Assembly: GCF_900112345.1 (NCBI RefSeq)
Contig: NZ_FOLB01000004.1
Location: 186,001 to 250,000 of the forward strand
DNA length: 64,000 bases
From: Nocardioides terrae
GTDB taxonomy: Bacteria; Actinomycetota; Actinomycetes; Propionibacteriales; Nocardioidaceae
Reading direction: 5' to 3'
Shown here: piece by piece, positions 43,038-53,710 of the stretch
Layout of the letters: each line of letters starts with the position of its first letter
Position numbering within the stretch: the stretch's first letter is position 1
Translations under genes and position numbers: made by a program
Notes under the pieces: model-generated
Told to the model about the DNA's origin: nothing
The model's database searches: none
The model's input: the letters and a program-made list of their open reading frames with translations, nothing else

Positions 43038-43529
43038 TCAGTGACCCTCGACCTTGAACCGCTCGAAGGAGGCCTGGATCTCCTCGATCGCGGCGTCGCG
43101 GTGGACCCAGTCGGCGCCCTCGACCGACTTGCCCGGCTCGAGGTCCTTGTAGACCTCGAAGAAGTGCTTGATCTCCATGAGCTCGTGCTCGTCGACGTCG
43201 TCGATGTCCTGGATGCCCTCGTTGCGGGGGTCGACCGGCACGCAGAGCACCTTGTCGTCGCCGCCCTTCTCGTCGGTCATCCGGAACATGCCGATCGCGC
43301 GGCACTGGATCAGGCAGCCGGGGAAGGTCGGGTAGGGCAGCAGCACCAGCGCGTCGAGCGGGTCGCCGTCCTGGCCGAGGGTGTCCTCGATGTAGCCGTA
43401 GTCGGCCGGGTAGACGGTCGAGGTGAAGAGGGTGCGGTCCAGGCGGATCCGGCCGGTCTCGTGGTCGACCTCGTACTTGTTGCGCTCCCCCTTGGGGATC
43501 TCCACCAGTACGTCGAACTCCAACGTCAC
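43038..43529 (-). CDS. ppa: Inorganic pyrophosphatase
   Basis: A 163-residue family I pyrophosphatase. Typical motifs: [37 protein letters not shown] (the DGDPLD metal site) and [18 protein letters not shown]. It hydrolyses cytosolic PPi to drive biosynthesis. GTG start 43529 is set by GGAGG at 43535-43539. Divergent from dacB across 110 bp. Confidence 0.97.
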   Translation of the reverse strand: MTLEFDVLVEIPKGERNKYEVDHETGRIRLDRTLFTSTVYPADYGYIEDTLGQDGDPLDALVLLPYPTFPGCLIQCRAIGMFRMTDEKGGDDKVLCVPVDPRNEGIQDIDDVDEHELMEIKHFFEVYKDLEPGKSVEGADWVHRDAAIEEIQASFERFKVEGH

Positions 43530-43639
43530 GACATGCCTCCGCTTTTCCGGCGACCTGCGATCGGTCGCACCCATCCGTGATTCGCGATCAAGTGTCCACG
43601 ACAATGTCCCGGTGCGCGATTCGAGGACGGAGATGACAG

Positions 43640-45067
43640 GTGCCACGTGACCCACGTCACCCCCGGCGCGGACCGCGGCGACTCGCCCGCTGGCTCGCCA
43701 CTCTGCTGACCCTCGCCCTGCTGGTCGCGGCCGCTGCGACGGCCTACCAGCTCGGCTGGGTGGACGAGTGGCTCGACCCGACCCCGGCCGCGGCGCCGCC
43801 CGAGCCGCCGGCCCCCTGGGAGGCCTCCGTGCCGAGCCCGGCCGCCGTCGCACCGGCCGCCGAGGGCCGGAAGCCGGACCCGGCCAAGGTCGCGGCAGCC
43901 CTCGCCGGGCCGCTCGGCGACGACGACCTCGGCCGGCACGTGGCCGTCGAGATCGCGCCGCTCGCCGGCGGCGACCCCGTCCTCACGAAGGGCCGCGACG
44001 CCGCCGTGCCGGCCTCGGTCACCAAGCTGCTCACGTCGCTGGCAGCCCTCGAGGTGCTCGGACCGGAGACCACCTTCACCACGAAGGTCGTCCAGCCGGC
44101 GCCCGGCCGGATCGTGCTCGTCGGCGGCGGCGACCCGCTGCTCGGGTCGAGACCGAGCCCGAGGCGCGACCCCGACTACCCGCCCCGCGCCGACCTGCGC
44201 ACCCTCGCCGCCGACACCGCCGCAGCCCTCACCCAGGCCGGGGTGGCGGCGGTGCGGCTCGACGTCGACGACTCCCTCTTCGCGGCGCCGACGACCAGCC
44301 CGCACTGGCCGGCGAGCTACGTGCCCGACGACGTCGTCTCGCGCATCACCGCCCTGTGGGCCGACCAGGGCAACGACGCCGCGGGCCGCCGGGTCGCCGA
44401 CCCGTCGCTGGCCGCGGCGGCCCTCTTCGCCGACGACCTGCGGGCGAGGGGGATCGCGGTCCGGCCGACGATCGGGCGCGCGACGGGCGACGGCACCACC
44501 GTCGCGACCGCCGAGAGCGCACCGCTGCGCGAGATCGTCCAGCACACCCTGGAGACCAGCGACAACGACGCGGCCGAGGTCATCGCCCACCACGTCGGGG
44601 CGAAGCTGAGCGGCGCGGGCACCTTCGACGGCGGCGTCGCCGCCACGCTCGCCACCCTGACCAGGCTCGGCGTCCCCACCACCGGGCTCCAGCTGTACGA
44701 CGGCAGCGGACTGTCCCGCGACGACCGGATCGCCCCCGCGACGCTGACCGGGGTCCTGCGGGTCGCCGCCCAGAAGCCGGAGCTCGCCGCCGTGCTCACC
44801 GGCCTGCCGGTCGCCGGCTTCACCGGCAGCCTGATCGAGCGCTTCGAGGACGCGCCGTCGGCGCCCGGCCTGGGTCTGGCCCGGCTCAAGACCGGGACCC
44901 TGACCGGCGTCAACACCTATGCGGGCACCGTCACCGACCTCGACGGCGACGTGATGACCTTCGTGGTGATGGCCGACCAGGTCGAACCCGCCAAGACCCT
45001 CGGCGCCCGGCAAGCCCTCGACGACGCCGCGGCGGCGCTGGCCGGATGCCACTGCTCCGCCGGATAG
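43640..45067 (+). CDS. dacB: D-alanyl-D-alanine carboxypeptidase / endopeptidase (PBP4 type)
   Basis: A 475-residue S13-family penicillin-binding protein anchored by an N-terminal helix (about residues 19-38, [19 protein letters not shown]). The active-site triad motifs are SVTK (Ser126-Lys129), SDN (Ser307) and KTG (Lys417). It trims D-Ala or splits cross-links in peptidoglycan outside the membrane. GTG 43640 follows GGAGATGACAG. In many actinomycetes this gene precedes the DUF2342 protease and tilS, as here. Confidence 0.95.
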   Translation: MPRDPRHPRRGPRRLARWLATLLTLALLVAAAATAYQLGWVDEWLDPTPAAAPPEPPAPWEASVPSPAAVAPAAEGRKPDPAKVAAALAGPLGDDDLGRHVAVEIAPLAGGDPVLTKGRDAAVPASVTKLLTSLAALEVLGPETTFTTKVVQPAPGRIVLVGGGDPLLGSRPSPRRDPDYPPRADLRTLAADTAAALTQAGVAAVRLDVDDSLFAAPTTSPHWPASYVPDDVVSRITALWADQGNDAAGRRVADPSLAAAALFADDLRARGIAVRPTIGRATGDGTTVATAESAPLREIVQHTLETSDNDAAEVIAHHVGAKLSGAGTFDGGVAATLATLTRLGVPTTGLQLYDGSGLSRDDRIAPATLTGVLRVAAQKPELAAVLTGLPVAGFTGSLIERFEDAPSAPGLGLARLKTGTLTGVNTYAGTVTDLDGDVMTFVVMADQVEPAKTLGARQALDDAAAALAGCHCSAG

Positions 45068-45126
45068 CCGCCCGGCCGCGCCGGCAGCCGGAAGCGTCAG
45101 CCAGCCGTCGGCTAGCGTCATGACCC

Positions 45127-46152
45127 ATGGTTGACGTGATCGACTGGGACCTCGCCGTACGTGTGGGATCGCGGCTGGCCGGCGACGGTCCGGACGTCGG
45201 TCCTGACGAGGCCGCCGAGGTGGTCGCGGAGCTGCGCGAGGACGCGGCCCGCTCGACCGGACTGGTGCGCGACTACACGGGTCTCGACTCACCCGACAAC
45301 ACCGCTCCGGTCCTCGTCGTCGACCGTCGCGGGTGGGTCCAGGCCAACGCGGACGCGTTCTCGATCGCCCTCGCCCCGCTCGTCGACCGGGTCACCACCA
45401 AGCGGGAGCCGGGGCCGGTCGCGACGGCGATCGGCTCGCGGGTGACCGGTCTCGAGGTCGGCGGCCTGCTCGGCTTCCTGGGGGGGAAGGTGCTGGGCCA
45501 GTTCGACCCCTTCCACGAGCCGCACGGCCGGCTGCTCCTCGTCGCGCCCAACATCGTCCACGTGGAGCGCGAGCTGGGTGCCGTCGCCGGCGACTTCCGG
45601 CTCTGGGTCTGCCTCCACGAGGAGACCCACCGGGTCCAGTTCACCGCCAGCCCCTGGCTGCGCGACCACCTCTTCGCCCAGATCACCGCCCTGGCCGACA
45701 CGATGGACGTCACCTCGCTGCTCGACGACGGCCTGAAGCGGATCACCGACGCGGTCAAGGGCACCGGCCAGACCGGCAGCCTCGTCGACCTGGTCAGCTC
45801 GCCGGAGCAGAAGGAGATCCTCGACCGCGTCACCGGCATGATGTCGCTGCTCGAGGGCCACGCCGACGTGGTGATGGACGGCGTCGGCCCGGAGGTCATC
45901 CCGAGCGTCGAGGCGATCCGCAAGAAGTTCGACAAGCGCCGCAAGGGCGTCGGCACGCTCGACAAGGTGCTGCGCCGCCTCCTCGGGCTCGACGCGAAGA
46001 TGGCGCAGTACCGCGACGGCGCCAAGTTCGTCCGCCGGGTCGTCGACAAGGCCGGCATGAGCGAGTTCAACGCGGTCTTCGCCGGCCCGGAGAACCTGCC
46101 CAGCCGCGACGAGATCCACGACCCGGAAGCCTGGATCAAGAGAGTTCTGTGA
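45127..46152 (+). CDS. Zinc-dependent metalloprotease-like protein, DUF2342
   Basis: A 341-residue protein with an HExxH zinc motif, HEETH at residues 164-168 in CLHEETHRVQF. The context (dacB upstream, tilS overlapping downstream) and sequence match the DUF2342 family, sometimes named coenzyme F420 biosynthesis-associated, though no direct role is established. A largely helical C-terminal half follows. TAGCGT at 45113-45118 is eight bases before ATG 45127, suggesting a leaderless promoter. It overlaps tilS by four bases (GTGA). Substrate unknown. Confidence 0.85.
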   Translation: MVDVIDWDLAVRVGSRLAGDGPDVGPDEAAEVVAELREDAARSTGLVRDYTGLDSPDNTAPVLVVDRRGWVQANADAFSIALAPLVDRVTTKREPGPVATAIGSRVTGLEVGGLLGFLGGKVLGQFDPFHEPHGRLLLVAPNIVHVERELGAVAGDFRLWVCLHEETHRVQFTASPWLRDHLFAQITALADTMDVTSLLDDGLKRITDAVKGTGQTGSLVDLVSSPEQKEILDRVTGMMSLLEGHADVVMDGVGPEVIPSVEAIRKKFDKRRKGVGTLDKVLRRLLGLDAKMAQYRDGAKFVRRVVDKAGMSEFNAVFAGPENLPSRDEIHDPEAWIKRVL

Positions 46153-47159
46153 GCCTCCACCCGTCCGTCGCAGCGGTCCGCCTCGGCGTACGCCGGGTCC
46201 TGGCTCCGCTCGCGTCGGGCGACACCGTCCTCGTCGCCTGCTCGGGTGGCGCCGACTCGCTCGCGCTGGTCGCGGCGACGGTCTTCGAGGCCCGTCGGCC
46301 GTCGCTGCGGGTGGTCGGCGTGACCGTCGACCACGGCCTGCAGGACGGCTCGTCCGAGCAGGCCGCCCGGACCGTGCGGCAGATGGCCGAGATCGGCTGC
46401 GACGAGACCTTCACCGTGACGGTGGCCGTGGAGGACGCCGCCGGGATCGGGCCCGAGGCGGCGGCCCGCCGGGCGCGGTACGCCGCCCTCGACCAGGTCG
46501 CCGACCACGTCGGCGCCGCCCTCGTCCTGCTCGGCCACACCCGCGACGACCAGGCCGAGACGGTGCTGCTCGGGCTCGCCCGCGGCAGCGGTGGCCGGTC
46601 GATGGCCGGGATGCGGAGGGCTTTCGACCGCTACCGCCGCCCGCTGCTCGACGTCTCCCGCCTCGACACCGCGACCGCCTGCCAGGTCGAGGGCCTCGAC
46701 GCCTGGGACGACCCGCACAACAGCGACCCCGGCTACGCCCGCGTGCGGGTCCGCACCCGCGTGCTGCCCGTGCTCGAGGACGAGCTCGGACCGGGCGTCG
46801 CCGCCACGCTGGCCCGCACGGCCGACCAGCTCCGCGCCGACATGGACCTGCTCGACGACCTCGCCGAGGCGGCGTACGGCACCCTGGTCGAGGGCGGATC
46901 CACGATCGACGCCACCGCCCTGGCCGCCCATCCGGACGCGCTGCGCCGCCGCATCCTCCGCCTGGCCGCGCTCGCCGCCGGCTGCCCCTCCAGCGAGCTC
47001 TTCCACGAGCACGTCCTCGCCCTCGACGCGCTGGTCACCGACTGGCGCGGGCAGCGCTGGGTCGACCTGCCGGGCCACCGGCGCGGCGTACGCCGGGACG
47101 GCGCCGTGTCGATCGAGCGGGCGCCCACCGGTGGCGTGCCGTCGGCCCCGCCCGATTAG
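46149..47159 (+). CDS. tilS: tRNA(Ile)-lysidine synthase
   Basis: A 336-residue N-type ATP pyrophosphatase with PP-loop SGGADS at residues 32-37 and VDHGLQ shortly after; GHTRDDQAETVLLGLARGSG is the typical second motif. It attaches lysine to C34 of the CAU-anticodon tRNA-Ile so that it reads AUA. GTG start overlaps the protease stop. Next gene hpt follows after 11 bp, the widespread tilS-hpt-ftsH order. Confidence 0.95.
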   Translation: MSLHPSVAAVRLGVRRVLAPLASGDTVLVACSGGADSLALVAATVFEARRPSLRVVGVTVDHGLQDGSSEQAARTVRQMAEIGCDETFTVTVAVEDAAGIGPEAAARRARYAALDQVADHVGAALVLLGHTRDDQAETVLLGLARGSGGRSMAGMRRAFDRYRRPLLDVSRLDTATACQVEGLDAWDDPHNSDPGYARVRVRTRVLPVLEDELGPGVAATLARTADQLRADMDLLDDLAEAAYGTLVEGGSTIDATALAAHPDALRRRILRLAALAAGCPSSELFHEHVLALDALVTDWRGQRWVDLPGHRRGVRRDGAVSIERAPTGGVPSAPPD

Positions 47160-47170
47160 GCTGCCGTCCC

Positions 47171-47722
47171 ATGGACGCGGAGCACGTCAAGGACGACCTG
47201 GTCGACATCCTCTTCACCGAGGCGCAGATCCAAGAGCGCCTGGGCGAGATGGCACAACGGATCCAGCAGGACTACGAGGGCAAGGACCTGCTCATCGTCG
47301 GCGTCCTGCGCGGCGCCATCATGGTGATCGCCGACCTCGCCCGGTCGCTGGGGCGCCACGTCGAGATCGACTGGATGGCGGTGTCGTCCTACGGCTCGGG
47401 CACGAAGTCCTCCGGTGTCGTGCGCATCCTCAAGGACCTCGACACCGACATCGAGGGTCGCCACGTCCTCATCGTCGACGAGATCATCGACACCGGCCTC
47501 ACGCTCAGCTGGCTGCTGGCCAACCTCTCCAGCCGCGGCCCGGCGAGCGTGGAGATCGCGACCCTCCTGCGCAAGCCGGAGGCGCAGCAGATGCCCGTCG
47601 AGGTGAAGTACGTCGGCTGGGACATCCCGAACGAGTTCGTGGTCGGCTACGGCCTCGACTACCGCGAGCGCTACCGCAACCTCCGCGACATCGGCACGCT
47701 CGCCCCTCACGTCTACTCGTGA
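47171..47722 (+). CDS. hpt: Hypoxanthine phosphoribosyltransferase
   Basis: A 183-residue type I PRTase. The PRPP-binding motif VDEIIDTG is at residues 102-109 and the flexible-loop region YGSGTKSSGV before it. It salvages hypoxanthine (and guanine) with PRPP. TAGGCT at 47157-47162, overlapping the tilS stop, is eight bases before the ATG, so hpt may also have its own leaderless promoter. Confidence 0.96.
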   Translation: MDAEHVKDDLVDILFTEAQIQERLGEMAQRIQQDYEGKDLLIVGVLRGAIMVIADLARSLGRHVEIDWMAVSSYGSGTKSSGVVRILKDLDTDIEGRHVLIVDEIIDTGLTLSWLLANLSSRGPASVEIATLLRKPEAQQMPVEVKYVGWDIPNEFVVGYGLDYRERYRNLRDIGTLAPHVYS

Positions 47723-47828
47723 GCCGCGTCACCCCCACCGGTAGCGTGGGACAATCGAGGGGGCCCGGTCGTTGTCCCTGGTGGGGCAACACCCCGGTCA
47801 CTGAGTTCGCCGAGTTCGAGAGAAGCCT

Positions 47829-49861
<2,033 letters not shown>

Positions 49862-49865
<4 letters not shown>

Positions 49866-50470
49866 TCGACCCCGTGACGATCCAGGACGCCGAGCCGGTC
49901 GGCGCGTTCGACAAGGACCGGGCCGAGGCCGCCGTCCGCGAGCTGCTCATCGCGATCGGTGAGAACCCGGACCGGGAGGGCCTGCGCGAGACGCCGGCCC
50001 GGGTCGCGCGGGCGTACGCCGAGCTGACGGCCGGTCTCCGGATGGAGGCCGAGGACGTGCTGACCACGACCTTCGACCTCGGACACGACGAGATGATCCT
50101 GGTGCGCGACATCGAGCTGTGGTCGATGTGCGAGCACCACCTGGTGCCGTTCACCGGCGTCGCCCATGTCGGCTACATCCCTGCGGAGTCGGGCAAGATC
50201 ACCGGCCTGTCCAAGCTCGCCCGGCTGGTCGACGTCTACGCCAAGCGGCCGCAGGTCCAGGAGCGGCTGACCACGCAGATCGCCGACTCGCTGACCCGGA
50301 TCCTGGACGCGCGCGGCGTCATCGTGGTCATCGAGGCCGAGCACCTCTGCATGACGATGCGCGGCGTCAAGAAGGCCGGCGCCCGCACGATCACCTCCGC
50401 CGTCCGCGGCACGATGCGCTCCAACCCCACCACGCGCGCCGAGGCGATGGCGCTCATCCACCGCCGCTGA
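49862..50470 (+). CDS. folE: GTP cyclohydrolase I
   Basis: A 202-residue FolE1 enzyme. Zinc ligands are Cys90 (MCEHH) and Cys163 (HLCMTMRGV), with the catalytic His in the same motif. It makes dihydroneopterin triphosphate from GTP, the first step to folate. ATG overlaps the ftsH stop, and the ftsH-folE pair is conserved in actinomycetes. The following 202 bp carry a repeat array before folP. Confidence 0.97.
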
Positions 50471-50481
50471 CCCTCCCTCCT

Positions 50482-50655
50482 GCGCCGAGGAGTCGATCCC
50501 CAGGCCCGAGGGGTCAATCGCTCAGCACCGAGGAGTCAGTCCTTTCGCACCGAGGGGTCGATCCGTCCGCACGGATCGACCCCTCGATGCGTCCCAGGTG
50601 ACCCCTCGATGCGGCCCGGGTGACTCCTCGGTGCGTTTCGGGTGACTCCTCGGCG
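50482..50655. repeat. Eight-unit, 22-bp-period inverted repeat array between folE and folP
   Basis: Four forward units related to GCACCGAGGRGTCAATCC (CGAGG cores starting at 50486, 50507, 50529 and 50551) are followed by four units in reverse orientation (CCTCG cores at 50582, 50604, 50626 and 50648). Spacings are 21-22 bp throughout, so the two arms can pair unit by unit into one long imperfect hairpin around about 50569, or offer eight phased protein sites. The last unit overlaps the presumed -35/spacer of folP. Spacers are only 4-5 bp, so it is not a CRISPR. Confidence 0.9.
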
Positions 50656-50660
50656 TTCGG

Positions 50661-50666
50661 TAGCGT
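50661..50666 (+). promoter_or_regulatory. Probable -10 box of leaderless folP promoter
   Basis: TAGCGT is followed after six bases by the folP ATG, with no ribosome site between. The preceding 17 bases and -35 region lie in the last unit of the repeat array. Confidence 0.55.
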
Positions 50667-50672
50667 TCGTCC

Positions 50673-51491
50673 ATGCCCCAGCCGCGGCCCCTCGTGATGG
50701 GCATCGTCAACGTCACGCCCGACTCCTTCTCCGACGGCGGGCGGTTCCTGGCGACCGACGACGCGGTGGCGCACGGGCACGAGCTGCTCGCCGACGGCGC
50801 CGACATCCTCGACATCGGCGGTGAGTCGACCCGGCCGGGGGCGACCCGGCCGCTGGTCGAGGACGAGCTGGCCCGCGTCGTACCCGTGATCTCCGAGCTC
50901 GCCGCCGACGGCGCGGTCGTCTCCGTCGACACGATGCGCGCCGAGGTCGCGGAGGCCGCCCTCGCCGCGGGCGCGACGATCGTCAACGACGTCTCCGGCG
51001 GGCTCGCCGACCCCCGGATCCTCTCGGTCACGGCCGCCGCCGACGCGACCTACCTCTGCATGCACTGGCGCGGCCACTCCGACGTCATGCAGTCCCTCAC
51101 GTCGTACGACGGCCCGGGCGGCGTGGTCGCCGCGGTGCGCGCCGAGCTCGGCCAGCGCGTGGAGGCGGCCCGCGCGGCAGGCGTCGAGAAGCTCGTCGTC
51201 GACCCCGGCCTCGGCTTCGCGAAGACGGCTGACCAGAACTGGGAGCTGCTGCGCGGCCTGGACGCCCTCGAGGAGCTCGGCCTGCCGGTCCTGGTCGGTG
51301 CGAGCCGCAAGGCGTTCCTCGGCCGGCTGTTGGAGTCGGAGGCCGGCGAGCCCCGGCCGGTGGGCGAGCGCGAGGACGCCCACGTCGCGCTCGTCGCGCT
51401 GCTTGCCGCCCGCGGCCTGTGGGGCGTCCGCGTGCACGATGTGAGGGCCACTCGCGACGCGCTGGCGGTCGTCGGGAGAATGGTCGGATGA
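50673..51491 (+). CDS. folP: Dihydropteroate synthase
   Basis: A 272-residue TIM-barrel enzyme with both DHPS signatures: MGIVNVTPDSFSDGG (about residues 9-23) and DIGGESTRPGA. The Lys in GASRKAFLG binds the pterin. It joins 4-aminobenzoate to hydroxymethyl-dihydropterin pyrophosphate and is the sulfonamide target. First gene of the folP-folB-folK run; its stop overlaps folB (ATGA). Confidence 0.97.
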   Translation: MPQPRPLVMGIVNVTPDSFSDGGRFLATDDAVAHGHELLADGADILDIGGESTRPGATRPLVEDELARVVPVISELAADGAVVSVDTMRAEVAEAALAAGATIVNDVSGGLADPRILSVTAAADATYLCMHWRGHSDVMQSLTSYDGPGGVVAAVRAELGQRVEAARAAGVEKLVVDPGLGFAKTADQNWELLRGLDALEELGLPVLVGASRKAFLGRLLESEAGEPRPVGEREDAHVALVALLAARGLWGVRVHDVRATRDALAVVGRMVG

Positions 51492-51865
51492 CCGACGAGC
51501 TCGCCATCACCGGCGTCGAGTGCTTCGCCCACCACGGGGTCCTCGACTTCGAACGACGCGACGGCCAGATCTTCGCGATCGACCTCGTGCTGGGCCTCGA
51601 CACCGCCCCTGCGGCGGCGTCGGACGACTTGCACGAGACCGTCGACTACGGAAGTCTCGTCGGGGCGGTGAAGGCCGCCGTGGAGCGTGATCCGGTCGAC
51701 CTGATCGAGACGTTGGCCCAGCGGATCGCGGACGTCTGCCTCTTGGACAACCGTGTTGAATGGGTCCGCGTCACGGTCCACAAGCCGAACGCGCCTATCG
51801 ACGCGACGTACTCGGACGTCGCGTTGACGATCACTCGAGCCAACGGAGGCCCCACCCGTGACTGA
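51488..51865 (+). CDS. folB: Dihydroneopterin aldolase
   Basis: A 125-residue T-fold protein, normal for FolB. The active-site segment GVECFAHHGVLDFERRDGQ and the C-terminal KPNAPI motif are present. It converts dihydroneopterin to 6-hydroxymethyl-dihydropterin. It overlaps folP by four and folK by eight bases. Confidence 0.96.
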   Translation: MTDELAITGVECFAHHGVLDFERRDGQIFAIDLVLGLDTAPAAASDDLHETVDYGSLVGAVKAAVERDPVDLIETLAQRIADVCLLDNRVEWVRVTVHKPNAPIDATYSDVALTITRANGGPTRD

Positions 51866-52427
51866 GACGCCGAACCCGAACATCATCGACGCCGACACGC
51901 TCACCGGTGAGATGCGGCCGATCCGCCGCGTAGTGCTCTCGCTGGGCTCCAACCTCGGCGACCGCTTCTCCAACCTCCAGGGCGCCCTCGACGCTCTCGC
52001 CGACACCCCCGACGTGTGGGTCACCGGCGTCTCGCCGGTCTACGAGACCACGCCGGTGGACAGCCCGGAGGACGCGAGCCTCTTCCTCAACGCCGTCGTG
52101 CTGGCCGACACCACCCTCTCCGCCCACCGCCTGCTCGACCGCGCCCTGGCGGTCGAGGACGCATTCGACCGGCAGCGGTCCGAGGTCAAGAACGCTCCGC
52201 GCACCCTCGACATCGACCTGATCGTGGTCGGCGACCGGTTCAGCGACACCGACGAGCTGCGGCTCCCGCACCCGCGTGCGGCCGAGCGCTCCTTCGTCCT
52301 GCGGCCGTGGTTCGACCTCGAGTCCGACGCGGAGATCCCGGGCGTCGGCATGGTCGCCGAGCTACTCGAGAAGACGGGCGACGAGGGCGTCGTACGACGC
52401 GACGACCTCGTGCTCGACCTGTCTTGA
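51858..52427 (+). CDS. folK: 6-hydroxymethyl-dihydropterin pyrophosphokinase
   Basis: A 189-residue HPPK. SLGSNLGDR begins the core after an N-terminal extension of about 27 residues, and the ATP/pterin motif APRTLDIDLIVVGD is clear. It supplies the pyrophosphorylated pterin to FolP. GTG 51858 overlaps the folB end; a shorter start is possible, but the extension is in frame and coupled. Its stop overlaps a TTG that starts the next gene. Confidence 0.95.
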   Translation: MTETPNPNIIDADTLTGEMRPIRRVVLSLGSNLGDRFSNLQGALDALADTPDVWVTGVSPVYETTPVDSPEDASLFLNAVVLADTTLSAHRLLDRALAVEDAFDRQRSEVKNAPRTLDIDLIVVGDRFSDTDELRLPHPRAAERSFVLRPWFDLESDAEIPGVGMVAELLEKTGDEGVVRRDDLVLDLS

Positions 52428-52930
52428 GCCGGGACCAGCCTCCCGACGCGCCGGAGGCGCCGCCGCCACCCGACCCGGGACGGCTGCGTCCCACCGGCCC
52501 CGGCCCGGTCACCGCGCTGGCGTGCGCCGGGCTCATCCTGGGCTGGCTGATCCATCCCGTCGCCGAGAGCCTGCACGGCACCGCGCCGGTCGTCACCTGG
52601 GTGCCGCCGCTGACCCTGCTGCTCGTCGCCGCCATCCTCGGCTGGACCGCCTGGGTGACCTATCGCAGCGTCCACGTCCGCCGCGAGCGGCTGCTGCCCA
52701 ACCAGGCGGTCAACCGGCTCGTCCTGGCGCGGGCGTGCGCGCTCGCGGGGTCGCTGGTCGCCGGCGGCTACCTCGGGTACGCCGTCAGCTGGCTCGGCAT
52801 CGACTCCGACCTGGCCGAGCAGCGGGTGACCCGGTCGGTCATCGCCGGTGTGGCCGGCGTGCTGATCTGTGCCGCGGCGCTCCTGCTCGAGCGGGCGTGT
52901 CGCGTCCCGCCGAGCGATGACGAGCCTTAG
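52424..52930 (+). CDS. DUF3180 family membrane protein
   Basis: A 168-residue protein with four hydrophobic helices after a Pro-rich N-terminus: near residues 29-46 (VTALACAGLILGWLIH), 60-78, 105-125 and 136-155. It follows folK, as DUF3180 genes do in many actinomycetes. TTG 52424 overlaps the folK stop (TTGA); no ATG or GTG is available before the first helix, so TTG is the likely start. Function unknown. Confidence 0.75.
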   Translation: MSRDQPPDAPEAPPPPDPGRLRPTGPGPVTALACAGLILGWLIHPVAESLHGTAPVVTWVPPLTLLLVAAILGWTAWVTYRSVHVRRERLLPNQAVNRLVLARACALAGSLVAGGYLGYAVSWLGIDSDLAEQRVTRSVIAGVAGVLICAAALLLERACRVPPSDDEP

Positions 52931-52940
52931 CCTGACGCGT

Positions 52941-53534
52941 ATGGCTTCCCCATCAGCAACATCCGCCACACGGCGTCGGCAGCGCAGCACGCGCGTGACC
53001 GTCGCCGTGGTCCTGGTTGCGCTCGCCGCGTTCGCCGTCGTGGGCGCGGTCGTGAGCGGCACCTGGCTGGTCGCCAGCCTGGCCGCGATCCTGGCGCTGG
53101 TCCTCGGCGCCACCGCCACGAAGATCACCCACTCCGAGCTGATGGCCGCGCGCGTCGAGGCCGCCCGCGACCGCGCCCTGCAGGCGCAGGGCTACCGCGC
53201 CCTGACCGACGCCCGCGTCGCCGAGCAGACCAAGCACGACGTCCACATGACCCTCGAGATCAGCCGGCGCGCGGAGACCATCTCCGACCTCGAGGCCGCC
53301 CTCACCGCCGCGCACCAGCGCGCCGCCGACGCGGTCCGGGCCCGGGCCGACGAGGCGCGTCGGGCCGACCAGGCCGAGCGCGACGGCCAGGCCCTCGCGG
53401 TACGACTCGAGGAGGCGGAGCAGCGTGCCGCCGAGGCGATCGTGCGCGTCCACGAGCTCGAGGCCGAGCTCGACGGCATGCGGTCGGAGCTGACCGCCGC
53501 CCAGGCCGCCTGGAACAAGGCCCGCACCGCCTGA
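52941..53534 (+). CDS. Membrane-anchored coiled-coil protein of unknown function
   Basis: A 197-residue protein. An Arg-rich N-terminus precedes two close hydrophobic segments (residues about 18-40 and 43-60), then a long Ala/Glu/Arg heptad-rich coiled coil to the C-terminus (EISRRAETISDLEAAL; EEAEQRAAEAIVRVHELEAE). ATG 52941 begins right before the basic stretch; ATG 52917 overlaps the DUF3180 gene. No family is recognised. The architecture suggests a cytoplasmic coiled coil tethered to the membrane, perhaps an envelope or division scaffold; that is speculation. Confidence 0.7.
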   Translation: MASPSATSATRRRQRSTRVTVAVVLVALAAFAVVGAVVSGTWLVASLAAILALVLGATATKITHSELMAARVEAARDRALQAQGYRALTDARVAEQTKHDVHMTLEISRRAETISDLEAALTAAHQRAADAVRARADEARRADQAERDGQALAVRLEEAEQRAAEAIVRVHELEAELDGMRSELTAAQAAWNKARTA

Positions 53535-53710
53535 TCCCGGTTCCACGCAGGGCCGACGCGGCGTGTTGCTGACGTCACACCCCGGTCCGTTCCGTCGGCG
53601 GAAGGCCGGGGCGTACCGTCGTGGTTGCACTGGTCAGAACACGTCCGGTACCCACACCGGCTCCTCCTCCGGAGGAGTGGTCGGAGGGACTGGAACGAAA
53701 GGCTGAAGCA

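Noticed and set aside
50482..50655. folE-folP array as a CRISPR
   Set aside because: Repeats invert halfway, spacers are only 4-5 bp and no cas genes are near.
53621..53710. 30-residue N-terminal extension of the DUF2520 protein from GTG 53621
   Set aside because: The extension is Pro/Arg-rich and precedes the Rossmann motif by more than the family norm; ATG 53711 is better, though not proven.
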